This document shows positions 26,408-35,349 of a stretch of 64,000 bases of DNA, one piece after another. The translations under genes were made by a program, and so were the position numbers. Under the pieces are notes generated by a model, which did not search any database, was not told the origin of the DNA, and saw only the letters and a program-made list of their open reading frames with translations. The stretch spans positions 2,852,001 to 2,916,000 of the forward strand of contig NZ_LR594671.1 in NCBI RefSeq assembly GCF_901827185.1, read 5' to 3'. Source of the DNA: Variovorax sp. PBL-E5. GTDB taxonomy: Bacteria; Pseudomonadota; Gammaproteobacteria; Burkholderiales; Burkholderiaceae_C. How positions within the stretch are numbered: position 1 is the stretch's first letter; each line of letters starts with the position of its first letter.

Positions 26408-27748
26408 ATGAACTTGACTACTTCTCCGACCCACACGCCCATTCAGGTCCCGGCTGACACGGGGGCGGCGCTGCGCTTCATCACCTGCGGCAGCGTGGAC
26501 GATGGCAAGAGCACGTTGATCGGGCGGCTCCTCGTCGATAGCAAGGCCGTTCTGCAGGACCAGCTGGCCGGTGTGCAGCGCAGCGGCGAGACGGATCTGG
26601 CGCTGCTGACGGACGGGTTATCGGCGGAGCGCGAACAGGGCATCACGATCGATGTGGCGTACCGCTATTTCTCGACGGCAAAGCGCAAGTTCGTGATCGG
26701 CGATGCACCGGGCCATGAGCAGTACACGCGCAACATGGTCACGGCCGCGTCGAGTGCCGATGCCGCCGTGGTGCTGGTCGACGCGACCAAGCTGGCCTGG
26801 GCCGCGGAGGTCGAGGACGGCGAGGTGGTGAAGCGCGAGTTGCTGCCGCAGACGCGCCGCCACACGCTGCTGTGCCATCTGCTGCGCGTGCAGTCGATCG
26901 TCTTCGCGGTCAACAAGCTCGACGCGATCGACAATGCCGAACTCGCGTTCGAACGCATCGGTGCGGCGCTGGCCGCCTTTGCCGATGCCGCGGGCGTGCA
27001 GGTCGCCGCCACGGTGCCGATCTCCGCGCTCAAGGGCTGGAACGTGGCCACGCGCCATGCCGACTGGTGCGGCTACGAAGGGCCGAGCCTGCTCGAACTG
27101 CTCGAGCAGTTGCCCGTCACCGCGCAGGACGAAGCGGTGCCTTTCGCCTTCCCGGTGCAATGGGTCGAGAAGTTCTCGTCGTCGGCCGACACCTCGCAAG
27201 GCCGGCGCGTGTTCTGGGGCCGCGTGGCCAGCGGCCATGTCGAGCCGGGCCAGCGCATCACCGTGCTGCCGAGCCGGCAGACCGCGACCGTCGCGCAGGT
27301 GCTGAGCCACACGCGCAAGCCGAAGACCGTGCATGCGGGCCACAGCGCCGGCATCGTGCTCGATCGCGAGGTCGATGTGTCGCGCGGCGACTGGCTGCTG
27401 GCGCCCGATGCGTTCGAGGCGACGCGCGAGATCACCGCCACCATCGCCTGGCTGGACGACGAGCCGCTGACGGCAGGCCGTGTCTACTGGGCGCTGCAGG
27501 GCCACCGCTGGGTCAAGGCCAAGGTGGCGCGCATCGTCGATCGCGTGAACATCACGACGCTCGAATCCGAACCGGCGACCCAGCTCGAAGCCAATGCAAT
27601 CGGCGATGTCGTGCTGTCGCTGCAGCAGCCGCTCGCGGTGCTGCCCTTCACCCAATCGCGCGCGCTCGGTTCGCTGGTGCTGGTCGACACCGCGTCGCAC
27701 AAGACCTCGGCGGCGGTGCTGGTAAGGCCCGCCGCCGCAAACGCCTAA
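26408..27748 (+). CDS. cysN: Sulfate adenylyltransferase large (GTPase) subunit CysN
   Basis: A 446-residue GTPase that drives ATP sulfurylase. The EF-Tu-like G domain has GSVDDGKSTLIGRL (P-loop), DAPGHEQYTRNM and the NKLD guanine motif, followed by two beta-barrel domains. It ends without a fused CysC (APS kinase) domain, which supports direct APS reduction by the cysH product. The start at 26408 (MNLTTSP) is the first with family-like sequence; a further 14 codons upstream reach into the repeat. Confidence 0.95.
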   Translation: MNLTTSPTHTPIQVPADTGAALRFITCGSVDDGKSTLIGRLLVDSKAVLQDQLAGVQRSGETDLALLTDGLSAEREQGITIDVAYRYFSTAKRKFVIGDAPGHEQYTRNMVTAASSADAAVVLVDATKLAWAAEVEDGEVVKRELLPQTRRHTLLCHLLRVQSIVFAVNKLDAIDNAELAFERIGAALAAFADAAGVQVAATVPISALKGWNVATRHADWCGYEGPSLLELLEQLPVTAQDEAVPFAFPVQWVEKFSSSADTSQGRRVFWGRVASGHVEPGQRITVLPSRQTATVAQVLSHTRKPKTVHAGHSAGIVLDREVDVSRGDWLLAPDAFEATREITATIAWLDDEPLTAGRVYWALQGHRWVKAKVARIVDRVNITTLESEPATQLEANAIGDVVLSLQQPLAVLPFTQSRALGSLVLVDTASHKTSAAVLVRPAAANA

Positions 27749-27790
27749 AATCGCGGGCTTCCCGCCTCTTCTCTCTCGCTTGCCAAGACC

Positions 27791-28120
27791 ATGACCCACG
27801 TCGTCTCCGAATCCTGCATCCGCTGCAAATACACCGACTGCGTCGACGTGTGCCCCGTGGATTGCTTCCGCGAGGGGCCGAACATGCTGGTGATCGATCC
27901 CGACGAATGCATCGATTGCGCGGTCTGCATCCCCGAGTGCCCCGTCAACGCGATCTACGCCGAGGAAGACCTGCCGGCCAACCAGATGGCGTTCATCAAG
28001 ATCAACGCCGAGCTCGCGCTGGCCGACGGCTGGAAGAGCATCACCAAGCGCAAGCCCGCGCTGCCCGACGCCGACGAGTGGAAAGACAAGACCGACAAGC
28101 TCGGGGAGCTGGTGCGCTGA
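27791..28120 (+). CDS. fdxA: Ferredoxin FdxA (7Fe type)
   Basis: A 109-residue ferredoxin with the Azotobacter FdI-like pattern. The first cluster region [18 protein letters not shown] has the extra spacing that yields a [3Fe-4S] cluster, and the second, [12 protein letters not shown], helps bind the [4Fe-4S]. A C-terminal extension after residue 65 is typical of FdxA. It lies 42 bp after cysN and overlaps the following flavoprotein, which is a likely redox partner. Confidence 0.94.
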   Translation: MTHVVSESCIRCKYTDCVDVCPVDCFREGPNMLVIDPDECIDCAVCIPECPVNAIYAEEDLPANQMAFIKINAELALADGWKSITKRKPALPDADEWKDKTDKLGELVR

Positions 28121-29142
28121 ATCCAACCGCCACGCCGATCGAGACCGACGCACTGATCATCGGCGCCGGTCCGGTCGGCCTGTTCCAGGCCTTCCAGCTC
28201 GGCCTGCTCGAAATCGCCTGCCACATCGTCGATGCGCTGCCCCGCGCCGGCGGACAGTGCGTCGAGCTCTATGGCGACAAGCCGATCTACGACATTCCCG
28301 GAACGCCGGTCACCACGGGCCGTGGCCTCGCGGAATCGCTGCTGCAGCAGATCGCGCCCTTCAAGCCCGGCTTCCATTTCGGCGAACAGGTCGCGACGCT
28401 CGAGCGCCAGGGTGACGAGCGCCTGCTGCTGAGCACTTCGGCGGGCAGCGCCTTCCTCGCCAGGACCGTCTTCATTGCTGCCGGCGTGGGCGCCTTCGTG
28501 CCCAAGCGCATCGCCCTCGAAGGCATCGAGCGCTTCGAGGGCTCGCGGCTTTTCTACCATCCCGAGGCGCTCGAACGCTTCGCGGGACAGGCGGTGGTGG
28601 TCCAGGGCGGCGACGATGCGGCGCTCGACACCGCGCTGGCGCTCGCGGGCCGCGCTGCAGAGGTCACGCTGCTGCATCGGCGCGATGCCTTCCAGGCCGA
28701 AGAGGCGACCGTGGCGGCACTGCGTGCGCGCATCGCGGCCGGCGCGATCCGCCTCGTGGTCGGCCAGCCCACGGCCTTCGACGGCAGCGCGCTGCAGGTC
28801 ACGACGCCCGACGCGCAGACCGTGACGCTGGCGCTCGATGCGCTGATCGGCTGTCTCGGCATCTCGCCGCGCCTCGGCCCGATCGCGAACTGGGGCCTCG
28901 AACTCGAACGCAAGCAGGTGCCGGTGGACACGCAGCAGTTCCAGACGCGCGAGCGCGGCGTCTTCGCGGTCGGCGACATCAACACCTACCCGGGCAAGAA
29001 GAAGCTCATCGTCTGCGGCTTCCACGAGGCCACGCTGGCGGCCTGGGGCGCCACCGAGATCGTGTTCCCCGGCCGTTCCGTGCCGCTGCAATACACCACC
29101 ACCAGCACGCGGCTGCACACGCTGCTCGGCGTGAGTCACTAG
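28117..29142 (+). CDS. Ferredoxin-NADP reductase-like NAD(P)/FAD oxidoreductase
   Basis: A thioredoxin-reductase-like flavoprotein of 341 residues. FAD site: [16 protein letters not shown]; redox-neutral [10 protein letters not shown] in place of a CxxC, which marks the FNR rather than thioredoxin reductase branch; NADP site: [17 protein letters not shown]; second FAD motif: [14 protein letters not shown]. No ATG, GTG or TTG occurs in frame near the conserved N-terminus. The best start is CTG at 28117, overlapping the fdxA stop as CTGA, with GGGGAG 8 nt upstream. A GTG at 28078 would add 13 unconserved residues. It probably reduces the ferredoxin encoded just before it. Confidence 0.85.
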   Translation: MNPTATPIETDALIIGAGPVGLFQAFQLGLLEIACHIVDALPRAGGQCVELYGDKPIYDIPGTPVTTGRGLAESLLQQIAPFKPGFHFGEQVATLERQGDERLLLSTSAGSAFLARTVFIAAGVGAFVPKRIALEGIERFEGSRLFYHPEALERFAGQAVVVQGGDDAALDTALALAGRAAEVTLLHRRDAFQAEEATVAALRARIAAGAIRLVVGQPTAFDGSALQVTTPDAQTVTLALDALIGCLGISPRLGPIANWGLELERKQVPVDTQQFQTRERGVFAVGDINTYPGKKKLIVCGFHEATLAAWGATEIVFPGRSVPLQYTTTSTRLHTLLGVSH

Positions 29143-29291
29143 GCGACTGCGCCCGACGCGCGGCAAGGCGCGCACGCACCTGAACGCGCGGTGAACCCCG
29201 CATTCATGTTGCCGACATGCGGCGTTCCTTATGATCGGCCGATGTCCAGCCGTCGTCGCAACGCCCCGTTTCCGTCTTTCCGCGGGGCCGT

Positions 29292-29870
29292 GTGGAGCCG
29301 CTGAACCTCGCGCTCTTCGAATGGATCGGCGCCGGCCATGCGCCCGACCCGTGGGCGCTGTGGTTCGCGTCGGCGGTGGCCAGCCATGCCGCATGGCTCT
29401 GCGTTGCCCTCATGGGATGGGCCGCCTGGCGCCGCCCGACGCAGCGCGCCTACGTGATGGCGATCCTGGTGGCTGCCGTCCTGGCCGCGATGCTGGCCCA
29501 CGCGCTGGCCGATGCGATCGACCTGGCGCGCCCCTTCGTCCTCGGCCTGAGTCCCAGGTACATCGCGCACGGCGCACGCGGCTCGCTGCCGAGCGCGCAT
29601 GCGTGCGTGATGTTCACCGTCGCGCTGGCCTTCCTGATGCGGCCGGCCCTGCGCGACCTCGGCCTGGCGATCACGGCGATCGCCGTGCTCACGGGCTGGG
29701 CCCGCATCTACGTGGGCGTGCATTTCCCGCTCGACATCATCGCCGGGCTGGCGCTGGCCGGCGTGATGACGGCAGCGATCTGGGCGCTCGGACGGCTGGC
29801 CCGACGCTTCGGCGTGCCGATCGTCGCGCGGGACGATCGGCAGACAGGGTCATCGACGAGCCCTCGCTGA
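29292..29870 (+). CDS. PAP2 family phosphatase (membrane)
   Basis: A 192-residue membrane protein with about five hydrophobic segments. The phosphatase motifs PSAH (LPSAHA) and RIYVGVHFPLDIIAG (with catalytic His and Asp) are present. The first motif is partial: the RP of DLARPF is kept, but the usual lysine upstream is not. Relatives act on undecaprenyl pyrophosphate or other lipid phosphates at the periplasmic face. The start is GTG at 29292. The 149-bp gap before it contains no recognisable element. Confidence 0.82.
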   Translation: MEPLNLALFEWIGAGHAPDPWALWFASAVASHAAWLCVALMGWAAWRRPTQRAYVMAILVAAVLAAMLAHALADAIDLARPFVLGLSPRYIAHGARGSLPSAHACVMFTVALAFLMRPALRDLGLAITAIAVLTGWARIYVGVHFPLDIIAGLALAGVMTAAIWALGRLARRFGVPIVARDDRQTGSSTSPR

Positions 29871-29897
29871 AGCCGGGTCGGCGCATCGTTCTACAAT
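29867..29897 (+). promoter_or_regulatory. Possible promoter of the TPP riboswitch-cytX transcript
   Basis: TACAAT (29892-29897) is a fair -10 sequence 27 bp before the riboswitch. CTGAAG (29867-29872) with 19-bp spacing is only a weak -35. Position supports it; sequence alone is modest evidence. Confidence 0.35.
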
Positions 29898-29923
29898 CCA
29901 TCCTGCTTCGCCCGTCGAAGCAA

Positions 29924-30011
29924 CGCTAGGGGTGCCGGCGCGCGGATCGAAACGCGGGCCGGCTGAGAGAGTCCCTTTGAACCTGACTGAGGTAATCCTC
30001 GCGCAGGGAAG
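29924..30011 (+). promoter_or_regulatory. TPP riboswitch (THI element)
   Basis: The conserved thi-box order is present: CTAGGGGTGCC at 29926-29936, GGCTGAGAGAG near 29960-29971, CCCTTTGAACCTGA near 29973-29986, and GGTAATCCTCGCGCAGGGAAG near 29991-30011. It binds thiamin pyrophosphate and normally shuts off the downstream gene. A long hairpin follows (GGCGG-CTGTCACG / CGTGGCAG-CCGCC, 30019-30057) without a T run, so the expression platform may be translational or Rho-linked rather than an intrinsic terminator. It precedes cytX. Confidence 0.95.
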
Positions 30012-31382
30012 CCGGCCCGGCGGCTGTCACGTTGTCTCGCGTGGCAGTCCCACCGCCATGGCCTCGCCCACCTGCCAACTCTTTGCAATGGAGCAAACGG
30101 ATGGCACACACACCCGACCCGACACCCGCCGGCGCGAACGAAGCGCTGACGCCGCTCGGCGAAACGAGCCGCGTCTTCCGCTGGCACGACCACATGGCGC
30201 TGTGGTTCAGCCTCGGCGTCGGCCTGCTCGTGATGCAGATCGGCGCCTACCTGGTGCCGGCGGTCGGCACGCGCGATGCGATGCTCGCGATCGTGCTGGG
30301 CTCGTGCATCGGTGCGGGCCTCCTGGCCTGGACGGCGCGCATCGGCTGCGAGAGCGGCCTCGCGAGCGCCGGCCTGATGCATGCGACCTACGGCAGCGCC
30401 TTCGCGCGCCTGCCGGTGGTGCTGAACATCGTGCAGCTGATCGGCTGGACCACCTTCGAGATCGTGATCATGCGTGAGGGCACGCAAGCCATCGGCAAGC
30501 AGGCCTTCGGCTGGCTGTCGCTCGGCGGCACGCTCGGGACGCTGCTCACCACGCTGCTGTGGGGCGCGGTGCTGCTGGCGCTCCTGGCCGGCTCGATGGT
30601 GAAGCTGGTGCGCCGTTTCGTGAGCCGCTTCGGTCTGCCGCTGGTGGTGCTGTCGCTGCTGTGGCTGAGCTGGCAGTTCGCGGCCCGGCTGCATGCCAAG
30701 GGTCTCGATGCGTTCTGGTCGCGGCCCGGCGACGGCAGCATGGGCATGTTCAGCGCGCTCGATCTGGTGATCGCGATGCCGGTGTCCTGGCTGCCGCTGG
30801 TGGCCGACTATGCGCGGCACGGCCAGCGCGGCACGGGCGGGCTCGGCGGCGCGTTCGGCGGCACCTGGGTCGGTTACGTGGTGGCCAATATCTGGTGTTA
30901 TGCGCTCGGCGTGATGGTGGTCAGCGTGGCCGAGCCCGGCACCGATCTCGTGGCGGCATTGCTGCTGGCGCAGGGCGGCCTGATGGCGCTGGGCCTGATC
31001 CTGGTCGACGAACTCGACAACGCCTATGGCGATGTCTATTCGGGCTCGGTGTCGGCGCACAGCCTGCAGCCGCGCTGGAGCGTGCGGCGCTGGGGACTGG
31101 TGCTGGCGGTGGCCTGCATCGCCTTCGCGCTGGTGCTGCCGATGCATTCGCTCGAACCCTTCCTGCTGCTGCTGAGCTCGGTGTTCGTGCCGCTCTATGG
31201 CGTGATCCTCGGACGGCTCGGCATGGGCAGCGCCGTCGTGTCGACGGGTACGCGGCGTGTCGATGTCACGGCCGCCGCGATCTGGATCGTCGGCATCGCG
31301 GTGTACCACGCCTCGGCGGCGTGGGCGCCTCAGTGGGGCTCGGCGCTGCCGACGCTCGCGATCACCTTCGTGCTGGCGTGGA

Positions 31383-32228
<846 letters not shown>

Positions 32229-33359
32229 ATGGATAGCGTACACCCCGGGGCCACGCCCACCCTCCCCTTCGACTCGGCCGCGATCCTCGGCGCGGGCCTG
32301 ATGGGCCGGCTGCTCGCAGTCACGCTCGCACAGGCCGGTTGCACGATCGATCTGTTCGAGGCTGGCGGTCCCGATGCCGAAGGCGCGGCCGCCCGCGTGG
32401 CCGCCGCGATGCTGGCGCCGCTGGCCGAATCCGCCATCGCGCCGCCCTCGGTCGTGCGCATGGGACACCACGCACTGCAACGCTGGCCGACGCTGCTCGC
32501 ACCCTTGGCCGCGCCGGTGTTTTTCCAGCGCGAAGGCACGCTGGTGCTGTGGCATCGGCAGGACGCCGCCGAGGCCGCGCGCCTCGCGCGCTTGCTCGCG
32601 CACACGACCGAGATCGTGCCCGAGCTGCCCGCCATGCAGACGCTCGACGCGGCCGGCATCGCCGCGCTGGAGCCGTCGATCGGCCGGCGCTTCGCGCAAG
32701 GGCTGCTGCTGCCGGACGAAGGCCAGCTCGACAACCGCGGCCTGCTCGCGGCCCTGCTCGCAACGCTGCAGGCCTCGCCGCGCGTGCGCCTGCATTGGCA
32801 CTCGCCACGCGCCATCGCCGACTTCGAGCCCGGTGCCGCAGGCCAGCCCGAGCGCGTGATCGATTGCCGCGGCCTCGGCGCGCGCCCGCAATGGAGCGCG
32901 GTGCGCGGCGTGCGCGGCGAGGTCATCCGCGTGCACGCACCCGAGGTCGGCCTCGTGCGGCCGACGCGCCTCGTGCATCCGCGCTATCCGCTCTACATCG
33001 CGCCCAAACCCGACAAGGTGTTCGTGATCGGCGCCACCGAGATCGAGTCGGAGGACATGTCGCCGGCCAGCGTGCGCTCGACGCTCGAACTGCTGAGCGC
33101 GGCCTATGCGGTGCACAGCGGTTTCGCCGAGGCGCGCATTCTCGAGATCGCGACCCAATGCCGGCCCACGCTGCCGGACAACCTGCCGGCCTTCCGCCAG
33201 CCGCGCCCCGGCGTGCTGCAGATCAACGGCCTGTACCGGCACGGCTTCATGATCGCGCCGGCGATGCTCGATGTCGCGATGGAGCTGCTGGCCACCGGCC
33301 ATTCGCAGCTGGCGAGCAGTTTCGATCTGCCATCCGAACTCGCGACCGCTTCACCATGA
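32229..33359 (+). CDS. thiO: FAD-dependent glycine oxidase ThiO
   Basis: A 376-residue oxidase that makes iminoglycine for thiazole synthesis. The FAD-binding fold begins near residue 18 (AAILGAGLMGRLLAVTLAQAG). VAAAMLAPLAES, the PTRLVHPRYPLYIAPKP region and the terminal NGLYRHGFMIAPAM motif follow. Start ATG 32229 is the only start upstream of the FAD motif and touches the thiD start codon. It overlaps thiS by 4 bp (ATGA). Confidence 0.92.
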   Translation: MDSVHPGATPTLPFDSAAILGAGLMGRLLAVTLAQAGCTIDLFEAGGPDAEGAAARVAAAMLAPLAESAIAPPSVVRMGHHALQRWPTLLAPLAAPVFFQREGTLVLWHRQDAAEAARLARLLAHTTEIVPELPAMQTLDAAGIAALEPSIGRRFAQGLLLPDEGQLDNRGLLAALLATLQASPRVRLHWHSPRAIADFEPGAAGQPERVIDCRGLGARPQWSAVRGVRGEVIRVHAPEVGLVRPTRLVHPRYPLYIAPKPDKVFVIGATEIESEDMSPASVRSTLELLSAAYAVHSGFAEARILEIATQCRPTLPDNLPAFRQPRPGVLQINGLYRHGFMIAPAMLDVAMELLATGHSQLASSFDLPSELATASP

Positions 33360-33553
33360 ACGTCCTGATCAACGACACGCCCCACACGCTGCCGCCCGGC
33401 GCGATGCTGGCCGACGCGCTGGCCCTCATCGAGGCCAAGCCGCCCTTCGCGGCCGCGGTGAATCGCCAGTTCGTGCCGCGCTCGAACTACGCCGCGCATG
33501 CCCTGCAACCCGATGACCGCATCGAAGTGATCCGCCCCGTCACGGGCGGCTGA
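33356..33553 (+). CDS. thiS: Sulfur carrier protein ThiS
   Basis: A 65-residue ubiquitin-like protein ending in Gly-Gly (RPVTGG), where the thiocarboxylate that donates sulfur to the thiazole ring is formed. The internal [10 protein letters not shown] strand is typical. It sits between thiO and thiG with a 4-bp overlap at its start. Confidence 0.93.
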   Translation: MNVLINDTPHTLPPGAMLADALALIEAKPPFAAAVNRQFVPRSNYAAHALQPDDRIEVIRPVTGG

Positions 33554-33566
33554 GAGAAGAAGCGCC

Positions 33567-34391
33567 ATGACCTCCACCCACACCACCGCCAACGACCCGC
33601 TCGTCCTCTACGGCCACAGCTTCCAGAGCCGCCTGCTGCTCGGCACCGCGCGCTATCCCTCGCCCGACGTGCTCGAAGCCGCGGTGCGCCGCGCAAAACC
33701 CGCGATGCTGACCGCATCCCTGCGCCGGCAGATGGCCACGCCCGGCGCGGCCGGCGGCGACAACGGCTTCTGGGATCTGCTGCGCCGGCTCGACGTGCCG
33801 GTGCTGCCCAACACCGCCGGCTGCCACAGCGTGCAGGAAGTGATCGCCACCGCGCAGATGGCGCGCGAGCTGTTCGACACGCCATGGATCAAGCTCGAAC
33901 TGATCGGCGACGACTACACGCTGCAGCCCGACACGCTGAACCTGGTCGATGCGGCCTCGCAGCTGATCCGCGACGGCTTCCAGGTGCTGCCCTATTGCAC
34001 CGAGGATCTCGTGCTCTGCCAGCGATTGGTCGATGTCGGCTGCCAGGCCGTGATGCCCTGGGCCGCGCCGATCGGCACCGGCCGCGGTCCGGTCAATCCC
34101 TATGCATTGCAGGTGCTGCGCGAACGGCTCGATGTGCCGCTGCTGGTCGATGCCGGCCTCGGCCTGCCCTCGCATGCGTGCCAGGTGATGGAGTGGGGCT
34201 ATGACGGCGTGCTGCTCAACAGCGCGGTCGCGCTGGCGCAGGATCCCGTCGCGATGGCGGGCGCCTTCGCCGATGCGGTGCAGGCCGGCCGCGATGCGCA
34301 CCGCGCGGGCGCCATGGCCGCACAGGAGTCGGCGCAGCCGAGCACGCCGGTGCTGGGCACGCCGTTCTGGCATCACGCCGCATCGCAATGA
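33567..34391 (+). CDS. thiG: Thiazole synthase ThiG
   Basis: Forms the thiazole phosphate from deoxyxylulose phosphate, iminoglycine and ThiS thiocarboxylate; 274 residues. [13 protein letters not shown], the catalytic Lys109 in [31 protein letters not shown] and [10 protein letters not shown] are all present. It lies 13 bp after thiS and 16 bp before thiE. Confidence 0.95.
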   Translation: MTSTHTTANDPLVLYGHSFQSRLLLGTARYPSPDVLEAAVRRAKPAMLTASLRRQMATPGAAGGDNGFWDLLRRLDVPVLPNTAGCHSVQEVIATAQMARELFDTPWIKLELIGDDYTLQPDTLNLVDAASQLIRDGFQVLPYCTEDLVLCQRLVDVGCQAVMPWAAPIGTGRGPVNPYALQVLRERLDVPLLVDAGLGLPSHACQVMEWGYDGVLLNSAVALAQDPVAMAGAFADAVQAGRDAHRAGAMAAQESAQPSTPVLGTPFWHHAASQ

Positions 34392-34407
34392 GCCACGAGC
34401 CACGAAC

Positions 34408-35340
34408 ATGACCAACGACCCTCAAGCTCTCGCGCAGGCCATCGTGGCCGCGCACGCATCGCGCTTCGGCGAGACCGCGCCCGCATCCACATCCGCCGAA
34501 CTTGTGTTTTCGTCGGAAGACACTGTCTATCGCGGCGCGAAGCAAGGGTGCGCACGGCTCGGCTTCATCGAAGTCGATGCCGAGTGCCTCGCGCAAGCCT
34601 GGCATGCACAGACGCAGCGCACCGGCCACTTCGACGCTCACGCATGGCCCGAATCACCGGTCGACTTCGGCCTGCGCGCCTTCCCGCCCGCGTCACGCGA
34701 CGATGCCTTCCCGCCCTGCCCGCCAAGGCTCGGCCTCTATGCCGTGCTGCCCGATGCGGCATGGGTCGGCCGCATGGCGCGCGCGGGCGTGCCCACCGTG
34801 CAATTGCGATTCAAGTCGGGCGATGCGCAAGCCGTGTCGCGCGAGGTGCGTGCCGCCGTCGACGCCGTGCGCGGCACCGACGCGCTGCTCTTCATCAACG
34901 ACCACTGGCGCGCCGCCATCGAGGCTGGCGCCTATGGCCTGCACCTCGGGCAGGAAGACCTCGACGCGCTGGCGCCCGGCGATTTGCAAGCGCTTCGTGC
35001 CTCGGGCCTGCGCCTGGGCCTCAGCACGCACGGTTATGCGGAGATGGTGCGCGCCGATGCGGTCAGCCCGAGCTACATCGCGATGGGCGCGGTCTATCCG
35101 ACCACGCTCAAGCAGATGGCAACCGCGCCGCAGGGCGTGGCGCGACTCGCGGCCTATGCACGGCTGCTGCGCGGCTATCCGCAAGTGGGCATCGGCGGCA
35201 TCGACGCCGCGCGCCTGCCCGAAGTGCTGGCCACCGGCGTCGGCTCGGTCGCCGTGGTGCGCGCGCTGGTCGCCGACCCGGACCCCGAAGCCGCCGCGGC
35301 GCGCCTGATCGCCGCCGTCGAGGCCGGCACGCTCGCGTAG
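34408..35340 (+). CDS. thiE: Thiamine phosphate synthase ThiE with N-terminal extension
   Basis: Couples HMP pyrophosphate and thiazole phosphate. The ThiE barrel occupies about residues 107-305 (PRLGLYAVLPD, VQLRFK, LLFINDHWRAAIEAGAYGLHLGQEDL, STHGYAEM, GAVYPTTLKQM, VGIGGID). About 105 residues precede it that are not part of the usual enzyme, which is about 210 residues long; they include one tract rich in Pro, Asp and Ala. Start 34408 is supported only by the open frame and position. Last gene of the thiOSGE run. Confidence 0.9.
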   Translation: MTNDPQALAQAIVAAHASRFGETAPASTSAELVFSSEDTVYRGAKQGCARLGFIEVDAECLAQAWHAQTQRTGHFDAHAWPESPVDFGLRAFPPASRDDAFPPCPPRLGLYAVLPDAAWVGRMARAGVPTVQLRFKSGDAQAVSREVRAAVDAVRGTDALLFINDHWRAAIEAGAYGLHLGQEDLDALAPGDLQALRASGLRLGLSTHGYAEMVRADAVSPSYIAMGAVYPTTLKQMATAPQGVARLAAYARLLRGYPQVGIGGIDAARLPEVLATGVGSVAVVRALVADPDPEAAAARLIAAVEAGTLA

Positions 35341-35349
35341 CCGCAAAGG

